Origin: Aspidapion aeneum | Taxonomy: Eukaryota; Arthropoda; Insecta; Coleoptera; Brentidae | Assembly: GCA_963576565.1 (NCBI GenBank) | Contig: OY755042.1 | Span: 13,184,262 to 13,248,261, forward strand | Length of the DNA: 64,000 bases | Direction of reading: 5' to 3' | Shown: positions 45,243 to 57,670 of the stretch, in pieces | Numbering within the stretch: position 1 is the stretch's first letter | How the letters are laid out: each line of letters opens with the position of its first letter | Position numbers and translations under genes: made by a program | Notes under the pieces: model-generated | Database searches by the model: none | What the model saw: only the letters and a program-made list of their open reading frames with translations | Told to the model about the DNA's origin: nothing

Positions 45243-45892
45243 CAGGATGGGCCACTGAAAACTTACAATGGCTATAATTTTTAACGCAAAAAATATATCA
45301 AAAAAATAAATAATACCATTTTTATAAAATCAAGCGAAAATACAAATGTGGTTTTCAGACCACCCCGACCTGATGAACCTTTACTCACTTCAAAATCTTA
45401 AATGGCAATACCCCACTCGTGGTACGTTTTTGAAAAGCTTTTCATAGAGGTGCCACAAGTAAAATAATTCTATTAGAGATCTACAAGTCTTGAAGAGTAG
45501 GTCGCTGTGGTTTGAAAAATACTACATTTGATTTTGGCTGGGTCGTTTTGTCAATCACCTATTTGTAGTTTATGCTAAACAATTAATTCTTTTTTGTAAA
45601 ACGGATTTTAAATATTTTTTTTATTTGAAGGGTAGTTTTTCAACTTTACCATAAAACTTTTATGATCAACATTTAGCATTTTTTATAAGCTTTCCAAAGA
45701 GGTGCCACAAGTGGGGTATTTATTTTTATTTATTTAACATTTTGAAGTAAGTGGTGGTGGCACCCAAGGGGTGGTTTGAAAAATACGTCATTTCTATTCC
45801 CCCTTGATTTTAATGAAGCTCTGTTTTTATTTATTTCTATCTTTTTAGGTTTGAAAACTACAGCTATTGCAAATTTTCACTGGCCCACCCTG
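45243..45892. mobile_element. TIR element, CAGGRTGGGCCA ends
   Basis: CAGGATGGGCCACTGAAAAC at 45243 after TA, and TTTTCACTGGCCCACCCTG ending at 45892, are inverted repeats extending about 45 bp. TA does not follow directly (TGTGTATA), so the right end may have drifted. GAGGTGCCACAAGT occurs twice in direct order inside (45449 and 45701), and CCCCACTCGTGG faces CAAGTGGGGT. Confidence 0.7.
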
Positions 45893-46319
45893 TGTATAAG
45901 AGCGCATCCAGAGGCCCTATTACCAGATTTTTAAAAATTAACAACGAAATTTTGATAGCTGTGTGATCCTGCTTTAGGCTGGATACGCCCTTAAATATAT
46001 ATTTTTCAATTGTTACAAGAATCCTAGTACCATGAAACAAGATGATTTCATTTATGCACTGTCTATTTAAGCAATGTTTAAGGTAATTTTTTTTAAAGGT
46101 TGTTTTTTGTTAAATAAAACTAAAATGTATTCTTAAAAGACAATAAGATTATTTAGCTGTTTTTTGAAAAACAGCGTTGTAAATAATGTAGCAAATTTTC
46201 TTTCTATGATGAAATGTCAAATAATACTAAACAAAAATGTCATTCCACTTTAAAAGTTAGAAAAAAAATTCCTTCTAAAAAAAGTACCTCTAAATAATTA
46301 ACTCTTTGAAATATGGTAT

Positions 46320-46609
46320 TGTCCTTGCCTAGGCAGTTACACTTTTGTGACATTTTCAACATCTTTATTTATCATATGCATACTGACAGCAACAAAAAAA
46401 AATCTGAAAAATGGCATGTCTTTGAGTTGTTTTTATTTGTTCGTTTTCTTTGTCAATCTACACTCAGCATCTTTTTATCCTGAGACAATGACAATTTTAC
46501 CTTTGGTTTTATACTAATATGACATATTTACTTTTTAATATATTTCTGGTTAGGAAATATGTTTATTTCATGTCAGTCACAAAAGTGTTACTGCGTATGG
46601 CAAGGATTA
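46320..46609. mobile_element. 290-bp MITE with about 30-bp TIRs
   Basis: GTCCTTGCCTAGGCAGTTAC then ACTTTTGTGAC at 46321, and GTCACAAAAGTGTTACTGCG then TATGGCAAGGAT ending near 46607, are inverted repeats. The interior is AT-rich with no coding capacity. Confidence 0.8.
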
Positions 46610-46880
46610 AACTGTATATCCTAGTTTGTAACATATAAGTGGAACTGCTAAGATTTAGAAAAACCCCTGGATTTAGCCCTTTCCTTACCATTTTGCCTTA
46701 ATTGCTTTTAAAGTGCTGATATTTAAAAATTAATCAATTAGTTTTTGAAATACCCGTATTTGAAAACTGCAGAGTGGTCATTTCCACCACTTTATTAAAA
46801 ATGAATATTTAAAAATCGAAGTAGCCAATAAAAGCTCTTTTTAAAAAGCTAATACATTACCTATAAGTATTTCCTATTTC

Positions 46881-47040
46881 CAGTGGCGCACCCAGGAATT
46901 GGTCTTGGGGGGGGGGGGACAGACCCCATAATGTCATACTTCATGCTATTTCGTGATTTTTTGTTAAAATATGTGGAAAATATCTAAAAACATATTGGCC
47001 CGGGCCCCGAGCCCCCCCCCCCCCACTAAGTGCGCCCTTG
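46881..47040. mobile_element. Short hAT-type MITE
   Basis: CAGTGGCGCACCCAGGAATT at 46881 and AAGTGCGCCCTTG ending at 47040 are inverted. A 13-nt G run and a C run lie just inside. The core AATATGTGGAAAATATCTAA is shared with 40211-40404 and 26038-26204. The flanks CCTATTTC / CTATTTTA are only roughly alike, so the duplication has decayed. Confidence 0.8.
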
Positions 47041-47323
47041 CTATTTTAATATTAAAATAATTTTTACACCTGAAAGTTAGGAGCATAGGTCACATCTTTA
47101 AACATTGTCTTTTTTTATTTCTAAAAATCTTTGTCATTTTAAATCATTTCATCTTTTTTTAAATACAAATATCTTAAAAACGGATTGATATTTTTTTAAA
47201 TAATAATTGCCCTGTGATCTTTAAAAAACTTTTCTATATACTATTAAAAAGAAATGAAGGTTAAGGGTACGGACTTTTCTTAAATGTTAAGCAGTCTTCG
47301 AGAAATCAAGTGTGGTATGGTGA

Positions 47324-47765
47324 TTGCAAAGTCAATTGAATCCAAAAGTGACATGGGCGGCGGTAGATATACTCATTAAAATTATTTCATTTTATTATGG
47401 CGTAAACTAAAGAAATAAAAATAGACTTACTATGTCTACACCTACAGAAACGACACTGATTTATTTTCTAACTCTGCATACTGCCGACTAAAGAGGTCCC
47501 GAAAGGTACACCCGAAAGCAAGTAAAAGCGCATCTCAAAAAATCTGCCAATCAGGTACCGTCCATCCACCTGGGCTCGGTCGGTCGAAAAACAAATACTT
47601 TGTGGTCGAATCGACAAGAGCCGCGGCTCTTCTCTGTCGGTAGGGTTGAAATTATACCAGGATCATTTTATATGAATTTTGATAACTTTTGAAGGGCAGA
47701 ATCAAGAAAAATTCCATGAAATCGATGTCGATCGTATTAGGAGGTATTTCAATTGACTTTGCAAA
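47324..47765. mobile_element. MITE family M1, copy 2
   Basis: TTGCAAAGTCAATTGAA and TTCAATTGACTTTGCAA form 17-bp inverted ends. The interior matches 20024-20518 along its length, apart from a shorter left part. In this copy the TIR extends inwards (AATTGAA), while in copy 1 it extends outwards, so the true terminus is ambiguous. Confidence 0.83.
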
Positions 47766-47769
47766 CACT

Positions 47770-50700
47770 TAACGTTTAAATTGGCTTCACTGTAATATTT
47801 AAGTTTGATTTCTGAAAATTTGTAAATTATTCTAAATACGCAAACTCATAAAATAAGAATAAGTAGGCAAATAGTAAAAGGTCTAGAAATTTTCAAAAGC
47901 TCTATGCATTAGAAATTTGTTTTGCACCATAAGAATAAATAAAACTGGAATAAAAAGATACGGACCTATCAATTGCCATATTTTTAATTACTAAAGTATT
48001 TTAAAAATACTTTTGGTTAAAAAAAAATCAGTTGAATGTAAATACTAAATTGAAAAATATACCTATTCCTAAAAATTATAGTTTTGAAGAATTTGAATCA
48101 GTCAAAGGGCTTAACAAAATTTAAATTTCATTAAACACAAAAGCATAATTTAAAAATTTATTTGAGATAGATAAAAAGTGTTTGGGTACCTACAAGTGGC
48201 GTTTTAAATTACAACAGTTTTACTTTTCCAAACTAAGTAAGTAAATAAATAATCCACAATACTTTACAACAATTAAAAATATTTATACAATTACCTTATA
48301 TATTATTTTTTTATTATATACATTAATTTATCACACCTAAATAAAGTACCAAAAAACATTTATATTATTTACATAAATATTACATCACAATTATTAACTA
48401 CTAAAATAAATTTTACACTTTAAACGGAACCTTTTAAGTAAAATAATTTTTAAAATATGTTTTTTAAATTAAAGTTATATTTTATCGGTCAAAATTATGT
48501 ATAATTCATATTTTATTTATTTTTATTATTATTTCTTTTAATTTCCCATTCTTAGAAATGAAGAAGAAAGATAATAAATAAACATAATAATAATTTTGAT
48601 GAAAAAAAAGTCTATTTAGGTGGCCTAAAAAATATTTTTTTAAAGTAATAATATTCGATTATTCGTTTATGAAAGAAAGTAGAAATGCCCTTATAATTAC
48701 ACTCAAAAGATTTAATTGACTTTTAGTACTTAAAAATTTTCAAAAACGAAAACAATATAATTAAAATATTAAGCTTTTTTGGGTCAGTCCATACCAAACC
48801 TATACCAAAAATTAATATTACCTGGTCATATTAGATTTTAATATTTTTTGGTCCTACACTTATTCTTACTATCTTACTAGAGATAAATACCTAAAATAAA
48901 AAAAAACGATTGATAGTTTGTTTTAGAGGCTGGTTAGGGACTTTTTTAACACGCCACATAACACAAAAAAAAATATATTTAAAAAAAAAAATAATTTTTT
49001 ATAAAATTTCAAAGTATTTTATTTAATATTATTTTTCAGAGACTTTCGATTTTTTACAAAAACCAATTTAACTGGGTTGTTGTGTTTGTTGTGACACCTT
49101 ATCGAAAAAGAAAAAAAATAAGCAAAAAATATATATAGGTATATAGGCCCATAGGTGATAGAAGAGGTCATGTCTGATAAAAAAGTTCCTGTAATGCATG
49201 GGCCAAAATTCTTTCTTTGTCGAGATACATCAAAGTTGACGATTTTTTAAACTTTTTTGATAATAACTTTTAAAAAAACGCAGTAAAATATGAAATTGCG
49301 TAAAATCATGTATTAGAACAAGAGCAATAAATTGAAATAAAAATTAGTCGGTGAATTTTTTTTTGAAAAAACTACTTTTTTTAATAAAAACAAGTCTCTA
49401 GCGAGACATAATAATAAAATTTTATTGATATTTTTGAAAAAAATAAGTAAGCAAAAATTAATTTAAAAAAAATATATATATATTATTTTTTATAAATTTT
49501 TTGAGGTTATTTTTACAGCCTGTATCTCTACAACTTGTAATTTTATTAAAAAAAGAAATACTACATTTTTGAATCACAATTAGCTGAGGATTCAGCTGGC
49601 TGTGACAGATTTTATTTTTTTTGTAAAACCCTGTTTCCCCTCACTTCTCTAACTTTAAAAACCCTATATACTTAAAAACAAATATGTGTTGACCCCCATG
49701 TTATATAAACTTTTTTCTCGGAAATAACCTCCTCGATCACCTGCTGCACTATATCCCCTAAATTATGGGACACCCTGTATATATTTTTTTTAAATTTTAA
49801 CTTATCATTTAACGTTACCCAAAATAATATAATAATGTATTTTGATAACGAGACACCATATTTTGATAAAGAGACACCATTGTCAACTATGGCTAATAAA
49901 TTTGATTTTTTTCATACCTATGTAGTTTTTTATATTGTAACAACTCAAATATAGGTATAAATATTTTTTTAAAAGAACCCTTAATTTAAATATTTTAATT
50001 TTTGTGTTAGACAAGAATATAAGATATTTAAAAAAATAATAATATAAAAATACTTTGATGTTAAATAAACCGACCTAAAATATCCTTTCAGTAGCTTATA
50101 AGATTATTAGTTATAAGAAGATTCTATGTGTGCGCCTCGAAGATTTTAAATTTTTAAACTTCTTCATAATAAATTAGGTAAAATGAGCTGGTGTAGGTTT
50201 AGGGACTGACATATTAAAAGAAAAAAGGAACTGTTAACTAAAGTTTATTTTATCTTCAGGTCCAATTACTTAAAAATATCAGCTAAACTATAGTAGGTAT
50301 ATTACTAATAAAAAAACTGCTTGCCATATTGATATCTGTTTACAACCAACACAAAAGAATACAAGTTTCGATGTTTTAAAAAAACAGCTTAATTTTTGAA
50401 TTTTATATAAATCTACTTACGACACATGCTTTAAAAGATAGGGCGAGTTTTTAAATTCACCGATCAGCTCATTGATGACGATTCTTGAGTTCTTAAGTTA
50501 ATAAGTAAAATTCGCTGAAATTATTACCAGATTAATCTCACCAAATCACCAGAGTCAGTGAGCGATCTTTGAGAAATATTAATACCGTCAAAATCAGCTG
50601 GATTTTTTTGTTTATCTGAGGCTTGTTTTACTATTTTGTCTATTTATTTTTGTTTAAATGGAAAGATACAGATATTGACTCAGATGATGAAGATCTGGAG

Positions 50701-50920
50701 TTAATTTTTATGTTTGATCCTCTCGCTCCACCTAGATCGTTTCCGCCTCTATTAATTTGATTTTCGTCGCGTTTTTTTATAATTCGGTGGTCATAAGACT
50801 CAGTGAAAGAAAATATCAGATGAATGACATTTATTATCTGTCAAGAACAGACGCGATCGATGGAAAAACTCTGATTAATTAGAAAACTAGCTAAAATATA
50901 TGCCTTTCCTGACATACAGT
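47770..50920. other. 3-kb AT-rich region without recognised gene or repeat
   Basis: Long A/T runs are interrupted by TA-rich stretches. GGGACACCCTGTATA at 49769-49783 looks like an orphan CAGGGTG-type terminus. It lies downstream of the ladybird exon, so it may include its 3' UTR close to 51 kb and distal regulatory DNA, which cannot be judged here. Confidence 0.4.
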
Positions 50921-50926
50921 AGACTC

Positions 50927-51110
50927 GCGCTAGTGTGAACACAAACAAAAATATTAGCGATACCGTCGAGACTGTGCAAACTACGTACTTCTATTTTAAA
51001 AGCGTTAAACATTAAGTTAGATATAATTTAATTAATTAATTACACATAATTTAGAGAAAATCTATAAGTTACTGCTGAAAAAGTGTGTTCACACCAGCGC
51101 GAGTCTACTG
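50927..51110. mobile_element. 184-bp MITE, Tc1/mariner or pogo-like, TA duplication
   Basis: CAGTAGACTCGCGCTAGTGT then GAACACA at 50927, and TGTGTTCACACCAGCGCGAG then TCTACTG ending at 51110, are 27-bp inverted repeats with one mismatch. TA lies on both sides (50925-50926; 51111-51112). It lies 360 bp beyond the ladybird stop codon. Confidence 0.9.
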
Positions 51111-51472
51111 TATAACTTTTTTGTGTCATGCCTACGGAGAAAAAGGTGAATACAGCAAAACGAGTGAAATTTTTTTGAAGAATCGAAGCTTTTAAAATTT
51201 AATAAATTAGTCTACCCAACGCAGTTTTCTACTAAAGTTCGTTTTATATACAGAGTGTCTCAAAATTATTCAAGACATCATGTATAATAATTTTCCAAAT
51301 TGTTCCAAATGTCACTGTGATGGCTATATTGTAAAGTGGAGAACTGTGACCCATTGTTTTTGATAGCTTTGTATCTTAAGCTAACGCCAAGAACAACCCA
51401 TGGAAAAGTGAATAATTCTTAAGTATTGGACAGATAAAACAAAGTTTAAACTACTTAGATATTAAAATTTAC

Positions 51473-51855
51473 TTATTTTTCAGAAGTTATAACTAAATTT
51501 TTTGGGCAATCATCTTCACCCACGACTGGCTTCTTTTTTAAAATACTTAATTCTTGAACGTCTTGCAAAAACGTCTTGGTTGCTGCAAGATATTTGACAC
51601 TTGCGACGTCTTTTTTTAGTTCTTCCATGTCACGTTTTAATTTTGCTCTTCGGTTTTGGAACCATGTGATAACTTGGGCGTTCGTCAGACCAAGACTAGA
51701 TGCTATTTCGTCTCTATCTGCAGGACTTAGGTATTTTTGATACAAAAAGCGTTTTTCTAACTCAAATATTTGATGGTTCGTAAATGCAGTTCTCGATTTT
51801 CGCTTTTTCTTTGTCTGTTGCCTCGAGTTGAAGAGATTTAGGTGACTTTGGCCAT
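51473..51855 (-). CDS. lb: Ladybird/LBX homeobox protein, terminal exon
   Basis: The exon begins at 51855 after the acceptor TTTGTTTCAG (first codon split) and ends at TAA 51475-51473, giving 127 residues. After [20 protein letters not shown] comes a complete homeodomain: [60 protein letters not shown]. Position 47 is Thr and 50 is Gln, as in LBX/TLX proteins, and the [20 protein letters not shown] stretch is characteristic of ladybird/LBX. The C-terminal tail ends [15 protein letters not shown] and a short basic end. Ladybird proteins are sequence-specific transcription factors acting in muscle, heart and neuronal fate. The frame is uninterrupted. Upstream exons (repression motif, N-terminus) are not in the window or not recognised, so a long first intron is likely. 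Early or late paralogue cannot be told. Confidence 0.93.
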
Positions 51856-52367
51856 CTGAAACAAAAAGAGAAAATGGTTAGAAATTTAAGTTTACAACTT
51901 TTTAAAAAAATACAAATTTGTACAAAACGTTTTGTATTTTGTTTGGCTTTTCTGACCAAGTCGAATAAATAATGAGATCAGGTTTAACAACCAGATGCGG
52001 TAAGGGGCGCAATCAGGGGAAGGCTTCGGGGCTTAGCCCTCTCAAGCCTAAAATTAACAGATAGAAGTCATTATATCCGCTACCCTCCTATACCGTCAAG
52101 GGTAAATTTTGTAAGCCGGACTTAACCTACAAATGAATAATGGAAAAGCAAAAAAAAATTGTGTGTGCTTAAGACCACACGGCAGAAGTGTAAACTTTAA
52201 CAAGGCGAAATTAATAATACTGGGCGCTGAATGTTCCTCTCACAGTTAGCCGACTCGAGCCGACTTCACCCGAATGAGCGTTACATAGCCGAGCCTGACG
52301 GCTCAGTTCAATTCACTACCCACAAAAACTGCTAAACGCGCCTAAAGAAGTTTGCACTTCAAAGTAA

Positions 52368-52790
52368 ATGGATCCATGACAAATCTGATACCCACTCCGC
52401 GTTATATCAACATTGAAAACAGTTTTTTGTAAATATCTCCGAAATTTAAGCTCCTACAGACTTTTTGGTTATAACACAATTTTTTTTTTAAAAAGCGCGC
52501 TACTATATTCATAAAACGGCATATTGATGCGACGCTCCGTTAAAAAGTTAGCATTTTTTAAACTTTTTAATTGTCAAAAAACTGTCATTAGCATTGATAA
52601 ATTTTGCCTAAAATCTAATCAGCTCGTTGCAGTATCGAGTACTATTTTACCTGCAAATCGGTTAAGCGGTTTACGGACAGGGTTTAGGGTAGGTCAAAAT
52701 AAACCCAAATAACACATTTTCGGCTTTAAATCAAAAAAATTTTTTCGTCAAAAACAATACCTTCTCTAGGCATTGCTGTGCGGGCTAGGA
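52368..52790 (+). repeat. Dispersed repeat family, copy 3
   Basis: AATGGATCCATGAC(A)AATCTGATA, TTTTTGGTTATAACACA and CTCCGTTAAAAAGTTAGCAT match 8347-8562, and the right half (AAATCTAATCAGCTCGT; AATCGGTTAAGCGGTTTACG) matches 12057-12150 inverted. The last 100 bp (AACCCAAATAACACATTTTC to GCGGGCTAGGAAGGTATA) is the reverse complement of 8563-8645, so the two modules differ in relative orientation between copies. It lies in the presumed ladybird intron. Confidence 0.7.
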
Positions 52791-52799
52791 AGGTATATA

Positions 52800-54060
52800 A
52801 ATTGGGACATTTTGGTCGCGTATTTTACACTTTGTTACCATTATTGTTAATACAGAGTCTGCGCATTAGCTTCTTTTTTGTTATTTATGGTTACGGCATC
52901 CGGTCCTTACGGAGGCCGTCCTTTATTGTTATCGTTAATTTCTGCGGTTATTGTTTTTTTAATGCAGTCGAATTTTTTAATAAAATAAAAAGCCATAAAT
53001 CTAATAAAAATAATTAAATAAATACAAATAAACAAAAAGTTAAAGGAATATGAAGCTACGAAATTAACATTTCTGATATGCTTATCTTTAGTGTTCCAAA
53101 ATCTATCTTTTTTGCCCAGGAAATTTCCTTTATTCTTAATGAAAATAACGGTAAGCTGTCAAATTTGCTATTACTTTAACTGACCCAAACACAATCTATT
53201 AAGTTATTTTTGAAAATATTTTATATAGCAGGAACATACTTCAAAACGAGAAAGGGAACTAAAAAATTTGTAACTTCAAAAATGCAATTTATGGCTGTTT
53301 TTTTACCTATATTACGATTTTTTTACGCTTATGAATAAACTAAGTAATATTAAAATTAACATATTTTTATTGGGATATTGTGGAGCAGTATTTTTGAGTT
53401 TAGGTCAATAAATTTAATTAAAAACGCCCCTTTTTAATATACATAGGTAAAATTCTAACTAAATTTCCTTTTTAAAAATGTATTACGTTTTAGGGTTCCG
53501 TTCGCCACTTTAACAGTTGGTTTTTGACACCCTATGATTACTAATGGGTATCATTTTAAAAAGGTATTTAAGAGGAACTACATGTTTATTACAAGTTATC
53601 TTTTTTGTATAATTATTCTTTCTATATATAAAAAGTTAAAATTCTTCTTTAAAAGCTCTTTAAAATGATACCCATTAGTTTATCTTTGATAGTAATTGAG
53701 TTGAATAGTGTCACAATTGAAATTTTACATTTTAGCCATCATTGTCACGCACTTATAATATTTGTTAATCGAACCTCAAACATACCACGCCAAAAAAACC
53801 CCAGTCGGAAAAAGAATATTTTTATTAAATTAGTAGTAATAGTAAGCAAAATATGTTATATCAATAGGGGGGGGGGGGTCGAGGATTTATTAGTAAAAGC
53901 TATACTTAAACGAAGTCTAAAAAATAGTATGACTTATCTTTAAGTATAGAAAATATCTGTGACAAAATTGTCAAAAAATGAAATATTCAATTTTTGATAA
54001 CTTTGTCAGAGATATTTCATAGATTAAGAGAAAAGTCCTTCTAGCACTTTGCACATGTAA
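52800..54060. other. AT-rich presumed intronic DNA
   Basis: No coding frame was recognised; open frames at 52778-53017 and 53665-53943 resemble nothing known. It contains the inverted repeat at 53540-53688 and a G run at about 53868. Confidence 0.35.
53540..53688. repeat. Inverted repeat, 26-bp arms
   Basis: CTAATGGGTATCATTTTAAA at 53540 faces TTTAAAATGATACCCATTAG ending at 53679. Outer GACACCCTATGA and ATAGTGTCAC suggest that the element extends to about 53527-53713. Confidence 0.75.
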
Positions 54061-54061
54061 A

Positions 54062-54232
54062 AGAAGGGCGAATATACTTCATCTATAAACGAATAAACTT
54101 AAAACTACACCAAGTGGCTGCTTGTTTGTAAAATGCTAAAATAAAATTGTTTAGGTAAGTTTTTTTTATCTCCTTTTCTATGCAATATAAATTTTGTTCC
54201 CCCCCCATTTATAACGTCACCAGCCGCCACTG
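54062..54232. mobile_element. Right-end fragment of the hAT family seen at 34730
   Basis: CTATAAACGAATAAACTTAA, AACTACACCAAGTGGCTGCT and ATTTATAACGTCACCAGCCG-CCACTG match 35948-36053 closely. Only the right terminus is present; no left end was found nearby. Confidence 0.8.
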
Positions 54233-54239
54233 TTTATGT

Positions 54240-54847
54240 ATAGAAATAATTTTTAAGTAATAATAAAGGTACAAACATATCACATAGCTTCTAATTTAAG
54301 CGCTTCGTGTCTTCACCTAATCACTACATATAATAGAATTAGCAACAGGAAATATTAATTAGTGACTGTTGTTTCATTTATTAGTTAATTATATTACCTG
54401 CTTTTATTCTTTTGTTTAAAAATTACCTAGCATTCAAAGAGTTATTAGGGCAAGCTCTAATTTAAGGGATAAATAGGGCTTATTATTATTATTGCAATAC
54501 CATAAGTAAGTACAATCAAACTGTGGAACTAATAGAATTAATTGTTTAATAAGCATGTCGCATGACTAAGTCAGGGCCAAGTTCAGAACCCGCCGAACCC
54601 AGGCAATCGTTTTTCTGGGGCCAGTTTTTGAAATTAATTTTGTTTTTATTTTTAACTTTAAAATTTATGGAATTTGCATGTATAGAGTCAAATGGTAAGT
54701 AGTTCGTAGTTATCGGAGGTATAAAAATAATAAACCTAGTATTGTTTTTTAATTTTATTTGTTCAAAAACAATATTAAATAAAAATAATGTTATTTTGTA
54801 AATGCAGAAGTGATCCGAACTAAAAAATGTCCGATTACTCCATTATA
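54240..54847. other. No recognised feature
   Basis: AT-rich DNA with no open frame of interest. Confidence 0.3.
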
Positions 54848-55455
54848 CAGGGTGTTCCAACTAAAAGGTAACAGACGTGTTTTTTGGTATTTTTTCTGTC
54901 AATTTGGAGAAACGCTCGGACACGTCGATTTTGTTTGGCTATCTTGAAATTTTTGTAGCGCGCACCTTCTTCGAGGCGTGTACTTTACCCCTATATTTTG
55001 ACTGGGGAAAGTGGGTCTAGTGATACCTTATTTTGAAGCTCTCTTGAATATCTTTACAACCGTGTAAAAATTTCGAAAATTCATCGATTATTTTTGAGAT
55101 ATTTGCTTTCAAATTTAACATGGAATGATAAAATAAAAATTAAATCCGAAAAATAATAAAATTGTAATTAAATTTTTATTTTATCAGTCCATGTTAAATT
55201 TGAAAGTTTGAAGGCAATTATCTCAAAAACTAATCGATGAATTTTTGAAATTTTTACACGGTTGTAAAGACATTCAAGAGGCCTTCAAAACAAGGTATCA
55301 CTAGACCCACTTTCCCTATTCAAAATATAGGGGTAAAGTATACCCCTCGAAGATGGTGAGTGCTACAAAAATTTCGAAATAGCCAAAAGGTTTCTCCAAA
55401 TTCATACAAAAAATACCAAAAAACACGTCTGTTACCTTTTAGTTGGAACACCCTG
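54848..55455. mobile_element. 608-bp foldback MITE, CAGGGTGTTCC ends, TA duplication
   Basis: CAGGGTGTTCCAACTAAAAG at 54848 and CTTTTAGTTGGAACACCCTG ending at 55455 are perfect inverted repeats. Almost the full length pairs (GGTAACAGACGTGTTTTTTG, AAAATTTCGAAAATTCATCG and TAAAATAAAAATTAAAT each face their complements) around a centre near 55150. TA flanks both ends. Confidence 0.92.
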
Positions 55456-55930
55456 TATAGCTGTGCATGGCCAACTCAGGGCCGCCGTTTTTTAGCTGCA
55501 CACGGTAAAAAATTTTATCTACAATGAAAACACGTACTTTTCTTGAATAAATTGTTTTACCTTAAAACAATTTGTTTTGAATTAAAATATTTCTTTTTAG
55601 TTCAACGCCACGTTTAATCTTGAAATTAGACTTTATTTTTCTTATTTAATTGTTTTGTTTCAGTATACTTCATTTTGTAACAAAGCAGTCTTCATAAAAG
55701 TAATATTTTGCTTCCAGAGAAAACGGTGCCTTAGATTAATTCAATTCCAATTTATAATAAAACAATTTCTGTTTTACATTAAAATAAAGAAGCAAGATAT
55801 TTTCTGTGCTGTATCAAGAAAATATTCTTTTGGTGAATAGGAAAGCACAAATTATTTTACTTAGGCAAATTGCTTTGATTTGAGACAATTCTTTTTACCG
55901 TGCATGTTTTAATTCATCCGTATCCGTATC

Positions 55931-56664
55931 TACTGTATTATTCTGCAACCGCTAAGCTTTTGGGTGTTACATTTGATACACATCTGAACTTTAGTGAACA
56001 TATTAATCAATTGTGCTCCAAAATTAACAAAAACACCTATGCCATAGCATGTTTGAAAAACTCTCTAGGCAGGTCGACATTGCTAACTGCATATTTCGCC
56101 AACATACATTCCATTATCAGCTACGGTATAATATTGTGGGGTCAATCTTCAGATTTGGAAAGAGTGTTGGTCTCGCAGAAAAGGGTACTGCGAATAATTT
56201 TTAACCTAAAACCATCGGATTTGTGCCGACAAATTTTTAAAGAAAACAGTATTCTCACTGTTACTTCGCTATATGTTTACAAATTATTAATACATATACA
56301 TAAAACTAAACATATGTATTCTCAAAATGACTTTTTTCATTGTTACTCTACCCGGTATGGTAACAATTTCTGTTTACCATTCCATAAACATGAGTTTTTT
56401 TAAAAGAGCCCAGTATATGCTGGAATTTCTTTATATAATATGTTACCAAATGATTTCAAACCTTGAATAAGTTTAAGAAAGTACTTAAGAAACTTCTTTG
56501 TACTGAAACATTTTACAAACTAAAAGAACAAAATTGTTTTTGCCAAAAAAATAAATGAACAAAATCACATTTGGCGTAACAAAGCAGTATTGTGTGCTAT
56601 TAAAAGTATGTGTGTGAGCGTTTCTGTGTTTTCTTTTGTAATTTGTGTATATATCTACCATTTG

Positions 56665-56710
<46 letters not shown>

Positions 56711-56853
56711 CATGTTCTAGTGTAAGAACGCAATGTAATTTCATTTTACTATAGTACTCTTGTACCTATTTAAATACAATTACTGACTTGTTACATTCTA
56801 TTGTTAATAGGCCTAAGTAACGAATAAATATTTTGATTTTGATTTGATTTGAT
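55931..56853 (+). pseudogene. jockey/CR1-like LINE 3' fragment with (TTTGA)n tail
   Basis: The open frame 55900-56403 has AKLLGVTFDTHLNFSEHINQ, AYFANIHSIISYGIILWGQS and QKRVLRIIFNLKPSD. This is the thumb/C-terminal part that follows the RT in jockey-like LINEs. The frame continues past a TAA with VYAGISLYNMLPNDFK. The 3' UTR holds a (TA)n tract and ends AATAAATATTTTGATTTTGA followed by TTTGA repeats (to about 56853), a typical LINE tail. It is 5'-truncated; the RT catalytic core is missing. Confidence 0.83.
56666..56708. repeat. (TA)n microsatellite
   Basis: About 21 uninterrupted TA units inside the 3' UTR of the LINE fragment. Confidence 0.97.
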
Positions 56854-57670
56854 TCACACCCATATATCACTACCGATCTAACTACGAGTTTAAGGAAATC
56901 TGAAATATTTGATGAGTTTATGTATGTAGTGATGAATTTTTGTAAAATTTTTGAAAGAAAAAATTTCAACCGTCAGAGTACAATGCAACACACAACACAC
57001 AGAAACAAAGTTAGCAGATTCCAAAAAAGACTAAAAATGTGTTAAGTGATAATAAATCTCGACTTTCTGTTTGCCCTGATAAATGAGAATAGATCCATGC
57101 ATTGTCATTTAAAATGCAATAATATTAATTTATGGTTAACTAAAGCATTAATAATAATTTACCTTGATATCTCCCCCGCGGCGCAATTTTAAAAATTTGA
57201 GTTTTGTTTAGCTATTTTGTTAACTTTATTTACGCAAGAAATTAAATAAAATCTGATATTAAGCAGACTACGCATAACTATAAACGTGAATACAGGATGA
57301 AAATATCAAACTTTTACCTTCAGAAAATTTAACCAACTAAACGTAAATCAAAATTTGTTAAACACAGTAGTTAAAGATCGTATAACCAAAATATAAATCA
57401 TTTTCACAAACTTTGATCTATGTTTTATTACGTTATGATTCCTGGAAATTTTTACATCAGTGTCAAGTCTTTTTATACGTCTCTAATTTTTAATTACTCG
57501 AAACAGTAAATATTAGTGGAAAGTCGGTTATATCGTACAACCTGGTAAATCGTACTACTACTCAGGGGCGTGCGGTCCATGTAAGCAAGCAAAGCATTGC
57601 TTCCCTTAAGAAATTTAAAATTGTTAATAGTTCACTATTAAAACTTGATGTAATTAGCGCCGGTCCTGTA

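Noticed and set aside
51762..51959. Second minus-strand frame overlapping the homeobox exon
   Set aside because: It is a shadow in another phase of the homeodomain-coding exon and runs into the intron.
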